This document shows, one piece after another, positions 1 through 6,121 of a stretch of 7,420 nucleotides of DNA. The translations under genes and the position numbers were made by a program. How positions within the stretch are numbered: the stretch's first letter is position 1; each line of letters starts with the position of its first letter. The notes under the pieces are model-generated. The model did no database searches. It worked only from the letters and a program-made list of their open reading frames with translations, and had not been told where the DNA came from. The stretch comes from Pseudomonadota bacterium. Lineage in GTDB: Bacteria; Pseudomonadota; Alphaproteobacteria; Acetobacterales; Acetobacteraceae. The stretch is taken from assembly GCA_021841985.1 (NCBI GenBank), contig JAKCCP010000225.1, positions 1 to 7,420 of the forward strand, read 5' to 3'.

Positions 1-1186
1 TGCTGTCATCCTCGGGCATTTCGGCGATCCGCGCCGAGACCGTCTCCTCCTTGCCGTCACGCCAGAGCACGACCGGCACCTCCGTCCCGATCGCCGTCTC
101 CGCCACCATGCGCGGCAGGTTATGCAGCTCCTTCACCTCCTGATTGTTGAATTTCAGGATGATGTCGCCATTCTTGATCTGCGCCTTGTCGGCCGGCCCG
201 CCTTCGGTGACGCCGGCGACCATCACCCCGCGCGGCTCCTTGAGGCCGAGGCTCTCGGCGATATCCGGCGTCACCTGCTGGATGCGGACGCCAAGCCAGC
301 CGCGCCGCGGCTTGCCGTATTTCAGCAATTGCGCGACCACGGTTTTCGCCATGTTGGAGGGAATGGCGAAGCCGATGCCGATCGAGCCGCCGGAGGGCGA
401 ATAGATCGCGGTGTTGATGCCGATCACCTCGCCGTTCATGTTAAAGAGCGGCCCGCCGGAATTGCCGCGATTGATCGGCGCGTCGGTCTGGATGAAATCG
501 TCGTACGGCCCCTGGCGGATATCGCGCCCGCGTGCCGAGACGATCCCCGCCGTCACCGTGCCGCCGAGGCCGAACGGATTGCCGATCGCGAGCACCCAGT
601 CCCCGACCCGCATCGCGGACGAATCGCCGAACGAAAGCGCGTGCAGCGGCTTGTCCGGCTTGACCTGGAGCACGGCGATGTCGGTGCGGTCGTCGCGCCC
701 GACCAGCTTGGCCTTCATCGAGGTGCCGTCCTGCAAGGTGACGGTGATTTCGTCCGCCCCGTCGATCACGTGATTATTGGTGACGATGATCCCGGAGCCA
801 TCGACCACGAAACCCGAGCCCAGGCTCTGCATCTTGCGCACCGGCCCCTCGTCCGGGCCGCCGCCTTGGCCGCCCCCCTGGCCGCCCCCCTGGCCGCCTC
901 CTGGTCCGCCGGGGCGATTCTTTTCCATGAAATCATGGAAAAACTGCTCGAACGGCGAGCCCGGCGGGAACACCGGCATCTCCGGCAGATTGCCGGCCCG
1001 CGCCTGCACGCTCTGGCTGCTCGCGACATTGACGACGCCGGGCAGGAGATCGGCGGCGAGATCGGCGAAGCTCGCCGGCGCCTCGCGCGCCGCGGCCGGG
1101 GTGATGGCCGCCGGCATGGCGGCGAAAGCGGCGAGCACGGTGGCAAAAGCGACGGCGCGCAGCCGGCGGAAGGGGGCGTTGGTCAT
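1..1186 (-). CDS. degP: DegP/HtrA-type periplasmic serine protease (Do family), 3' end beyond window
   Basis: ATP-independent periplasmic serine protease and chaperone that degrades or refolds misfolded envelope proteins. The frame is open from the ATG at 1186 to the left edge, giving 395 codons with no stop. A positively charged N-terminus and hydrophobic stretch (about residues 6-33, ending PAAA before RE) look like a Sec signal peptide. The trypsin-like domain has a complete triad: His139 in TNNHVI, Asp169 in DRTDIAVL, Ser243 in RGNSGGPL. The first PDZ domain starts near residue 296 with the carboxylate-binding loop RGWLGV and continues to about 385. Typical family members have a second PDZ, which would lie beyond the edge. 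A Gly/Gln-rich insert (residues 92-110) occupies the place of the LA-loop region before the protease core. The start is supported by AGGA at 1192-1195 and AGAGGA at 1197-1202. It lies 69 bases downstream of hflC, so it is probably the third gene of the hflK operon. The family is certain; DegP versus DegQ/MucD naming is less so. Confidence 0.96.
   Translation of the reverse strand, partial: MTNAPFRRLRAVAFATVLAAFAAMPAAITPAAAREAPASFADLAADLLPGVVNVASSQSVQARAGNLPEMPVFPPGSPFEQFFHDFMEKNRPGGPGGGQGGGQGGGQGGGPDEGPVRKMQSLGSGFVVDGSGIIVTNNHVIDGADEITVTLQDGTSMKAKLVGRDDRTDIAVLQVKPDKPLHALSFGDSSAMRVGDWVLAIGNPFGLGGTVTAGIVSARGRDIRQGPYDDFIQTDAPINRGNSGGPLFNMNGEVIGINTAIYSPSGGSIGIGFAIPSNMAKTVVAQLLKYGKPRRGWLGVRIQQVTPDIAESLGLKEPRGVMVAGVTEGGPADKAQIKNGDIILKFNNQEVKELHNLPRMVAETAIGTEVPVVLWRDGKEETVSARIAEMPEDDS
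857..901 (-). repeat. 12-base tandem repeat encoding a (GGGQ)n linker in DegP
   Basis: On the minus strand a 12-base unit close to GGCGGCCAGGGG is repeated about three and a half times. It encodes GGGQ three times plus a final GGG (DegP residues 96-110). The two middle copies are identical and the flanking ones differ by single bases. The repeat sits between the N-terminal segment and the first strands of the protease domain, so copy-number change by slippage would keep the frame and only alter linker length. The repeat and reading frame are seen directly; slippage is inference. Confidence 0.85.
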
Positions 1187-1255
1187 GAAAATCCTGTCCT
1201 CTTGAGGCTCTCGGCAAAATTGGTCCCGAACCGGCATTCGCGCAAGCACCGCCCG

Positions 1256-2128
1256 TCAGGGCGCGCCCGGCGCCTGGCGCAGATAGCGGAAAAAATCCGC
1301 CTCCGGGCTCAGGATCAGCCGGCTTTGCCCGCCCGCGAGCCCGGCACGATAGGCCGCGAGCGTCCGCCAGATGGCGAAAAATTGCGGATCCTGCTGATAG
1401 GCGCCGGCATAAAGCGCGATGGTTTTCTGCTCGCCCGCGCCGCGCAACCGCTCGGCCTCGCCGCGGGCATCGGCGAGCAGAACCGTCCGCTCGCGTTCGG
1501 CGTCGGCGCGGATGCGCGCCGCCGCCTCCGCCCCTTCGGCACGCGCCTGCTTCGCCACCCGCTCGCGCTCGGATTGCATGCGCGAGAGGATCGCCTGGGT
1601 GTTCTCCGCCGGCAGATCGGCGCGGCGGATGCGCACATCCTCGATGCTGATGCCGAACCCGGCCATCTCTCCGTTCACCTGGCGGCGGATCTCGCGCATG
1701 ATGCGGTCACGATCGGCGGAGAGCACCCCGAGCAGGGTCTCGCCGCCGAGCACCCGGCGGAGACTGCCCGAGACCACCGCGTCGAGCCGGGCATGGATCG
1801 CCTCCTCGCTCGGCCCCACGGCCTGAAAATAGCGCAGCGGGTCGGTGATCCGATAGCGCGTGAAGCTGTCGACGATGAGGCGCCGCTGATCGCCGAGAAT
1901 GACCTCTTCCCCGGCCATTTCGTCGTCCAGCAGGCGGCGGTCGAACAGGATCACCGTCTGCACCAGCGGCACGCGCGTATGCAGGCCGGGCGTGGTGATC
2001 AGCGTGCGTGGCTCGCCGAGCTGCACGAGCAGCGCCTGCGCGGTCTGCGGCACGGTGAAGAACGTCGCATTCGCCGCGATCGCGAACAGGATCAGGGCGG
2101 CGATGAGGGCGAGGAAACCGCTTCTCAT
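1256..2128 (-). CDS. hflC: HflC, SPFH/prohibitin-family FtsH modulator
   Basis: Membrane-anchored SPFH (band 7) protein that, with HflK, forms a large complex in the inner membrane around FtsH and modulates its proteolysis in studied bacteria. The product has 290 residues, a usual HflC length. One N-terminal transmembrane helix (about residues 4-22) is followed by the SPFH domain (FTVPQTAQALLVQLGEPR, then PGLHTRVPLVQTVILFDRR) to roughly residue 170. A long charged Ala/Glu/Arg helix (about 180-235, rich in ERER, EAAARIRADAERER, RGEAERLRG) is the coiled-coil assembly region, and the tail contains the typical YQQDPQFFAIWRTLAAYR and ADFFRYL. The start overlaps the hflK stop as ATGA, and a strong GGGAGG (plus-strand cctccc at 2135-2140) sits 6 bases upstream, so translation is probably coupled. 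It has no protease active site despite historical naming. Confidence 0.96.
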   Translation of the reverse strand: MRSGFLALIAALILFAIAANATFFTVPQTAQALLVQLGEPRTLITTPGLHTRVPLVQTVILFDRRLLDDEMAGEEVILGDQRRLIVDSFTRYRITDPLRYFQAVGPSEEAIHARLDAVVSGSLRRVLGGETLLGVLSADRDRIMREIRRQVNGEMAGFGISIEDVRIRRADLPAENTQAILSRMQSERERVAKQARAEGAEAAARIRADAERERTVLLADARGEAERLRGAGEQKTIALYAGAYQQDPQFFAIWRTLAAYRAGLAGGQSRLILSPEADFFRYLRQAPGAP

Positions 2129-3297
2129 GGCACGCCTCCCTTCGCCGCCGGCGCCATCGCCGCGCCCGATCCGCCCAGCGAAAGCAGCGGCAGGATGCCC
2201 TTGACCGCGGGATCGATCACCGTCACCCCTCCTTTGGCCATCACCTCCTCCATGGTTTCGATATAGAGCCGGGTCAGGGTGATGTCCTTGGCGGCGCGAT
2301 AGGCGGCGAGCACGCTCGCGAAACGCTGCGCGGCACCAGTGGCTTCCGCGATCGCCGCCTGGCGGGCGCCATCGGCCTCGGCGACGATGCGCGCCGCCTC
2401 GCCCCGGGCGCGCGGGACGATGTCGTTGCGATAGGCCTGGGCTTCGTTCCGCATCCGCTCGGCGTCGGTGTTGGCGCGCTGGACGTCGCGGAAACTGTCG
2501 ATCACCGCCGGCGGCGGATCGACCTTCTGGAGCTGCACCTGGGTGATCTCGATGCCGGAGCGATAATCGTCCAAAATGCCCTGCGCGCCCTTTTGCACCG
2601 CCTCCTCGATGGCGCCGCGCGCGCCGGTCAATGCCGGCTGGATCGGCGTGCGCCCGATCACTTCCCGCATCACGCTTTCCGAGACCGATTTCACCGTGCC
2701 GGCGGGATGGCGGATGTTGAAAAGATAATCCGGCGCGCTGCGAACGCGCCAGAAGACGGTGAAATCGATATCGATGATATTCTCGTCGCCGGTGAGCATC
2801 AGGCTCTCCTCGGTGACGTCGCGGCCTTCGTTCTCGACGGCGAGATGGCTGCGATAGCCGATCTCGATGCGGTTGATGCGCGTCACCGCCGGGCGCAGCA
2901 CGCTCTCCATCGGCCAGGGGAGATGATAGCTGAGGCCGGGCGGGACGAGGCGGGCGAAGGCGCCGAAGCGCAGCACCACCCCTTCCTCGTCGGGCTGGAC
3001 ACGGAAAAGACCGCTCGCGAGCCACAGCAGCACAACCACCGCCGCCGCCGCGAGCCAGAGCCGCCTTCCCCACCAGCCCTCGCCGCCTCCCCTTGGCCCG
3101 CCGCCACGCCCGCCGGCGCCCCCGCCGGCGCCGCCACCGGCACCATTACCGCCCGATAGCCCCCCGAGCAGGCGCCGCGCGCGCGCGATCAGCGCCGCGA
3201 GGTCCGGCGGCAAGCCCCCGCCCCAAGGTGGTTCCGGCCGTTTGCCGCCGGGGCGGGACGGTCCCCACGGCCCCTGTCCGCCATTGTTCCAGGACAT
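2125..3297 (-). CDS. hflK: HflK, SPFH/prohibitin-family FtsH modulator
   Basis: Partner of HflC in the inner-membrane complex that controls FtsH access to substrates. The product has 390 residues. The N-terminus starts MSWNNGGQGPWG and is Gly/Pro-rich, as is usual for HflK, with a long glycine run (about residues 44-74) before a single transmembrane helix (about 79-97). The SPFH domain follows: FRVQPDEEGVVLRFG, PPGLSYHLPWPMESV, then ENIIDIDFTVFWRV and YLFNIRHP. The QLQKVDPPPAVIDSFRDVQ segment and the Ala/Glu/Arg coiled coil (about 265-335) are diagnostic, ending in TLTRLYIETMEEVM. The start is chosen because MSWNN is the family N-terminus and AAGGAG (plus-strand ctcctt, 3308-3313) lies 10 bases upstream. 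First gene of the hflK-hflC-degP unit, divergent from mrp. Confidence 0.96.
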   Translation of the reverse strand: MSWNNGGQGPWGPSRPGGKRPEPPWGGGLPPDLAALIARARRLLGGLSGGNGAGGGAGGGAGGRGGGPRGGGEGWWGRRLWLAAAAVVVLLWLASGLFRVQPDEEGVVLRFGAFARLVPPGLSYHLPWPMESVLRPAVTRINRIEIGYRSHLAVENEGRDVTEESLMLTGDENIIDIDFTVFWRVRSAPDYLFNIRHPAGTVKSVSESVMREVIGRTPIQPALTGARGAIEEAVQKGAQGILDDYRSGIEITQVQLQKVDPPPAVIDSFRDVQRANTDAERMRNEAQAYRNDIVPRARGEAARIVAEADGARQAAIAEATGAAQRFASVLAAYRAAKDITLTRLYIETMEEVMAKGGVTVIDPAVKGILPLLSLGGSGAAMAPAAKGGVP

Positions 3298-3450
3298 GCC
3301 AGAAATGCTCCTTCAGATGTCGCGGCCAGGGCCATTCATGCGCGTTGGTCATTGGCGTTCGGGCCGGCGTCGTTGATAAGCTATGTTCGCTTGCCCGGCG
3401 GCCGCGAGGCCGCGGCGCATAATGACCGGACGGAAAAGGTTTGCAAGCCG
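3298..3450. promoter_or_regulatory. Divergent hflK/mrp intergenic region
   Basis: This 153-base gap lies between the divergent starts of hflK (minus) and mrp (plus), so promoters for both must lie in it or extend into the genes. I could not identify a confident -35/-10 pair on either strand; CTATGTT near 3381 and CATAAT at 3418-3423 on the plus strand are weak -10-like matches without a well-spaced -35. A perfect 6-base GCGGCC/GGCCGC stem with a GCGA (GNRA-type) tetraloop lies at 3398-3413, inside the probable mrp leader. Its role is unknown. Confidence 0.5.
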
Positions 3451-4560
3451 ATGCCCCAACCCACGCCAGAGCAGCTCCGCACCGCGCTCGCCACTATCAC
3501 CGATCCCGCCTCGGGGCGCGATCTCGTCAGCGCCGGGCGGATCGAGAGTCTCCAGATCAAGGACGGGCTGGTGCAAATGGCGCTCCGCGTCCGGCGCGAG
3601 GAGGCGGACGCGATGGAGCCGGTGCGCCGAGCCGCCGAGGCCCTGCTCGCCGGCCTGGACGGGGTGCGCAACGCGACCGTCATCCTCACCGCCCATCGCG
3701 ACGCCCCCGCGCCCGCGCAACCCCCCGGCCACGCCCCCGGTCACGCCCATGGCCACGCCCATGGTCACGCCCATGGCGATCCCCGCCAGCAGCCGAAATT
3801 GCTGGCCAATATCGGCGCGGTGATCGCCATCGCCTCGGGCAAGGGCGGGGTCGGGAAATCGACCGTCGCCACCAATCTCGCGGTCGCGCTCGCCGGGCGC
3901 GGCCTCTCGGTCGGGCTGCTGGACGCCGATATCTACGGCCCGAGCCTCCCGCAAATGCTCGGCATCACCCGCCGGCCCGAGGTGCGGGACGAGAAAATGC
4001 TGCCGATCCCCGTCTGGGGGCTTCAGGCGATGTCGATCGGCTTCATCATCGACCCCGACACCGCGATGATCTGGCGCGGCCCGATGGTGATGGGCGCCTT
4101 GCAGCAATTGATGGAGCAGGTCGCCTGGGACAAGCTCGACGTGATGGTGATCGACCTGCCGCCCGGCACCGGCGACGCCCAGCTCACCCTCGCCCAGCGC
4201 GTCGATCTCGCCGGCGCGGTGATCGTGTCTACGCCGCAGGACGTGGCCCTGGCCGACGCCAGGCGCGGCGTCCGGATGTTCGAGAAAGTCGGGGTGAAGA
4301 TCCTCGGTCTCGTGGAAAACATGAGCTATTTCTGCTGCCCCGCATGCGGCCATCGCGCCGAAATCTTCGGCCATGGCGGGGCGCGGGCCGAGGCGGCGCG
4401 GCTCGGCGTGCGTTTCTTGGGCGAAATCCCGCTGCTCGCGACGTTGCGCGAAAGCGGCGATGCCGGCACGCCGATCGTGGTCAGCGCCCCAGAGAGCCCG
4501 GCGGCGAAGGCGTTCCAGGCGCTGGCCGACGAAGTGCAAACCGCCCTCGCGCGGCGTTGA
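3451..4560 (+). CDS. mrp: Mrp/ApbC (NBP35-type) iron-sulfur cluster carrier P-loop ATPase
   Basis: Cytosolic scaffold/carrier that binds and transfers Fe-S clusters to target proteins. It has 369 residues from the chosen ATG. Order: an N-terminal MIP18/DUF59 domain (about residues 4-85, with ALATITDPASGRDLVSAGRI); a His-rich linker (93-110); then the ATPase domain with the deviant Walker A SGKGGVGKST (129-138), LLDADIYGPSLPQML (Asp158/Asp160), MIWRGPMVMGALQQL, VIDLPPGTGDAQLT, and TPQDVALADARRG. The CPAC motif (Cys296, Cys299) after ENMSYF is the family's cluster-binding CxxC, and an extra Cys295 precedes it. The frame is open upstream to a TTG at 3352, but the ATG at 3451 fits the family N-terminus and has a modest AAAAGG 11 bases upstream. 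The gene is divergent from hflK and followed by a kinase gene with no obvious functional link. Confidence 0.96.
   Translation: MPQPTPEQLRTALATITDPASGRDLVSAGRIESLQIKDGLVQMALRVRREEADAMEPVRRAAEALLAGLDGVRNATVILTAHRDAPAPAQPPGHAPGHAHGHAHGHAHGDPRQQPKLLANIGAVIAIASGKGGVGKSTVATNLAVALAGRGLSVGLLDADIYGPSLPQMLGITRRPEVRDEKMLPIPVWGLQAMSIGFIIDPDTAMIWRGPMVMGALQQLMEQVAWDKLDVMVIDLPPGTGDAQLTLAQRVDLAGAVIVSTPQDVALADARRGVRMFEKVGVKILGLVENMSYFCCPACGHRAEIFGHGGARAEAARLGVRFLGEIPLLATLRESGDAGTPIVVSAPESPAAKAFQALADEVQTALARR
3727..3780 (+). repeat. 12-base tandem repeat encoding the His-rich linker of Mrp
   Basis: Four tandem 12-base units close to GGYCACGCCCAT (the first has CCC in place of CAT), then GGCGAT. They encode Mrp residues 93-110, alternating Gly-His-Ala-His with seven histidines (94, 98, 100, 102, 104, 106, 108). 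The tract joins the DUF59 domain to the ATPase domain. The units alternate GGC and GGT, consistent with duplication of a 24-base block. Such histidine arrays often bind Ni, Zn or Co in other proteins; that role is only inferred here. Confidence 0.85.
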
Positions 4561-4604
4561 GGGAAGGCCGGGTGAGAAAGTAAGGAAAGATTGTGGGAAA
4601 GACT

Positions 4605-4628
4605 CTTCTTTTTCTGAAGAAAAAGAAG
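4605..4628. repeat. AT-rich perfect 10-base palindrome between mrp and the kinase gene
   Basis: CTTCTTTTTC and GAAAAAGAAG form a perfect 10-base inverted repeat around a TGAA loop, in a markedly AT-rich island (about 4585-4643) within otherwise very GC-rich DNA. It is flanked by imperfect direct repeats, AAAGACTCTT (4598-4607) and AAAGACTTTT (4632-4641), matching at 9 of 10 positions. It could act as the mrp terminator, but only 3 of 10 pairs are G-C and no uninterrupted T-run follows the stem on the plus strand. I have an uncertain recollection of very similar elements scattered between genes in Acetobacteraceae genomes, so it may be a dispersed repeat. Confidence 0.6.
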
Positions 4629-4643
4629 CAAAAAGACTTTTAT

Positions 4644-4656
4644 CCGGGTTTCCCGG
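4644..4656 (+). promoter_or_regulatory. GC hairpin touching the kinase ribosome binding site
   Basis: CCGGG-TTT-CCCGG is a perfect 5-base stem with a 3-base loop. Its right arm runs into GGGG (4655-4658), the only plausible Shine-Dalgarno stretch for the ATG at 4670. If it folds in the mRNA it would partly hide the ribosome binding site. The inverted repeat is seen; regulation is conjecture, and short GC stems arise often by chance at this composition. Confidence 0.3.
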
Positions 4657-4669
4657 GGTGACTGGCGCG

Positions 4670-6082
4670 ATGAAATCGTCGCTCCCCGAGATCGCCCGCA
4701 CCGCCGCCTTCCGCCTCGCCCTCGGCTTCGTCATCGCCTTCGCGGCCTCGACCTTTCTGCTCTTCCTGTTCATCTACTGGCAAACGGCGGTGGCTGAGAC
4801 GCGCCGGATCGACCGTTTCATCCTCCGTGACTCCCTCGCCGCTACCGCCGTGACCCCGGCACAGCTCGAACTCATGCTCGGGCCGCGGCTGTCGCATGAT
4901 CTTCATCGCCTGACCTTCGCCGCCCTCTTCGATGCCGGCGGTCACCCGCTCGCCGGCAATCTCGCCGGGATGCCCGCCGATCTTCCGCGCGATGGCCGGC
5001 CGCACACCACCCGGCTCCGCATCGATAACGGCAATGGCGGCCAGGAGGAAACGGTGCGCGCCGTCGCCCGCAGGCTCGCGACCGGCGAGACCTTCCTGAT
5101 CGCGCGGAGCGTCGGCGATCTCGACCAGCTCCGCCGCACCGTGCTGCGCGCGCTCGGGCTCAGCATCATCCCGGCGACGCTGCTCGCGCTCGCCGCCGGG
5201 ATTTTCCTCAGCCTGCGCGCGCTGCGCCGGGTCAAGGACGTGCATGAAACCATGGCCCGCATCCTCTCCGGCGATCTCCACGAGCGCCTGCCGATCCGCG
5301 GCACCGGCGATGATTTCGATCGCCTGAGCGGCGGCGTCAACCGCATGCTGGACGAGATCGGCCGGCTGCTCGATCAGCTCAAGGGCATCGGCAACGATAT
5401 CGCCCATGATCTCAGGACGCCGCTGACCCGCGTGCGGGTGCGCCTCGAGCGGGTGCGCGATGCCGACGCAACGGCGGAGCAAGGCGCCGGTCAAGCCAAT
5501 GCCGGCCGGCTCGCGCGGCTCGAGGAGGCGATCGACCGCGCCATTCTCGGGCTCGATCAGACGCTCGGCATCATCACCGCGCTGCTCAGGATCGGCGAGA
5601 TCGAGGCGAGGCGGCGGCGGAGCGGCTTCGCCGAGGTCGATCTCGCCGGCATCGCCCGCGAAATCGAGGAGCTTTACGCCCCGATCGCCGAGCAACAGGA
5701 AATCCGTTTCGAACTGTCGATCGCCGCGGTGGCACCGGTTTTCGCCGATCGCGACCTGCTGTTGGAGGCGATCGCCAATCTCGTCGGCAACGCCATCAAA
5801 TTCACCCCCGCCGGCGGCACGGTGCGCCTCGCGCTGCTCGAAGGGCCGCGGGGGCCATTGGTCCGGGTCAGCGATACCGGCCCCGGCATCGCGCCGGCCG
5901 AGCGCGGCGAAGTGCTGAAACGCTTCTACCGCTCCGACAAGAGCCGCCATATCGAAGGCAGCGGCCTCGGGCTCAGCCTGGTCGCCGCGATCGTCGAGCT
6001 GCACGGCTTCGGCCTCGCCATCGGCGATGCCAATCCCGGCGCCGTCCTCGAACTCCTCTGCCAGCCGCCGACGCCGCCCTGA
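4670..6082 (+). CDS. Membrane-bound sensor histidine kinase (HAMP, HisKA, HATPase), no adjacent response regulator
   Basis: Inner-membrane sensor kinase of a two-component system; ligand unknown. It has 470 residues. TM1 is about 14-37, followed by a periplasmic region (about 40-155) with no recognised fold, TM2 about 160-182, and HAMP about 180-235 (ending RLSGGVNRMLDEIGRLL). The H-box is GNDIAHDLRTPLTRVR with phospho-acceptor His246. The N-box is ANLVGNAIKFTP (Asn370, Asn374), the G1 box SDTGPGI (Asp402), the F-box LKRFYRSDKS, and the G2 box GSGLGLSLV (430-438). All catalytic motifs are intact. The ATG at 4670 is preferred over an in-frame GTG at 4658 because GGGG at 4655-4658 is correctly spaced from it. 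Mrp lies upstream and recQ converges downstream, so its response regulator must be encoded elsewhere. It resembles QseC/CusS-like class I kinases in layout, but I cannot assign a specific system. Confidence 0.93.
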   Translation: MKSSLPEIARTAAFRLALGFVIAFAASTFLLFLFIYWQTAVAETRRIDRFILRDSLAATAVTPAQLELMLGPRLSHDLHRLTFAALFDAGGHPLAGNLAGMPADLPRDGRPHTTRLRIDNGNGGQEETVRAVARRLATGETFLIARSVGDLDQLRRTVLRALGLSIIPATLLALAAGIFLSLRALRRVKDVHETMARILSGDLHERLPIRGTGDDFDRLSGGVNRMLDEIGRLLDQLKGIGNDIAHDLRTPLTRVRVRLERVRDADATAEQGAGQANAGRLARLEEAIDRAILGLDQTLGIITALLRIGEIEARRRRSGFAEVDLAGIAREIEELYAPIAEQQEIRFELSIAAVAPVFADRDLLLEAIANLVGNAIKFTPAGGTVRLALLEGPRGPLVRVSDTGPGIAPAERGEVLKRFYRSDKSRHIEGSGLGLSLVAAIVELHGFGLAIGDANPGAVLELLCQPPTPP

Positions 6083-6097
6083 GGCGACCGCCCTGAG
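6074..6097. repeat. Short direct repeat at the end of the kinase gene
   Basis: CCGCCCTGAG occurs at 6074-6083, where it includes the kinase TGA stop, and again at 6088-6097, 14 bases apart. It lies at the edge of the 39-base gap between the convergent kinase and recQ genes. No stem followed by a T-run is present, so I see no intrinsic terminator for either gene here. A small duplication or chance would explain it. Confidence 0.35.
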
Positions 6098-6121
6098 CGC
6101 CGCCCCGCGTCAGCGTCGCGT

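Larger units (their letters stand above)
1..3297 (-). other. Apparent hflK-hflC-degP operon
   Basis: Three minus-strand genes with a 4-base ATGA overlap (hflK/hflC) and a 69-base gap (hflC/degP) that contains no convincing promoter or terminator. The functional theme is envelope protein quality control. From memory, many alphaproteobacteria carry the same order, often with a small DUF2065 gene between hflC and degP; the 69-base gap is too short for it here. Co-transcription is inferred from spacing and orientation only. Confidence 0.75.

Noticed and set aside
1187..1255. Separate degP promoter in the hflC-degP gap
   Set aside because: TTGCGC with CAATTT 17 bases later on the minus strand matches the -10 consensus too poorly to call.
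122..2266. 714-codon open frame on the plus strand across degP, hflC and hflK
   Set aside because: It is antisense to three well-supported genes, has Arg/Ala/His-rich low-complexity content, no recognisable domain and spans gene boundaries. It reflects the scarcity of antisense stops in GC-rich codon use.
3146..3352. Possible 68-residue upstream gene starting at 3352 on the minus strand (MTNAHEWPWPRHLKEH...)
   Set aside because: It lacks a Shine-Dalgarno, overlaps the hflK start out of frame and degenerates into a shadow of the HflK N-terminus.
3352..3450. Longer N-terminus for Mrp from a TTG at 3352
   Set aside because: The 33 extra residues do not resemble the family and would overlap the hflK promoter/leader; the ATG at 3451 fits the DUF59 start.
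3349..4773. 474-codon open frame on the minus strand across mrp
   Set aside because: Antisense shadow of mrp; the apparent MGVxMGVA repeat is the reverse reading of the His-rich linker repeat.
4640..6004. 454-codon open frame on the minus strand across the kinase gene
   Set aside because: Antisense shadow with no domain or ribosome binding site, fully covered by the kinase gene with intact catalytic motifs.
6083..6121. Intrinsic terminator between the convergent kinase and recQ genes
   Set aside because: Only weak GC pairings such as GCGAC/GTCGC with a long loop are visible, and there is no T-run on either strand.
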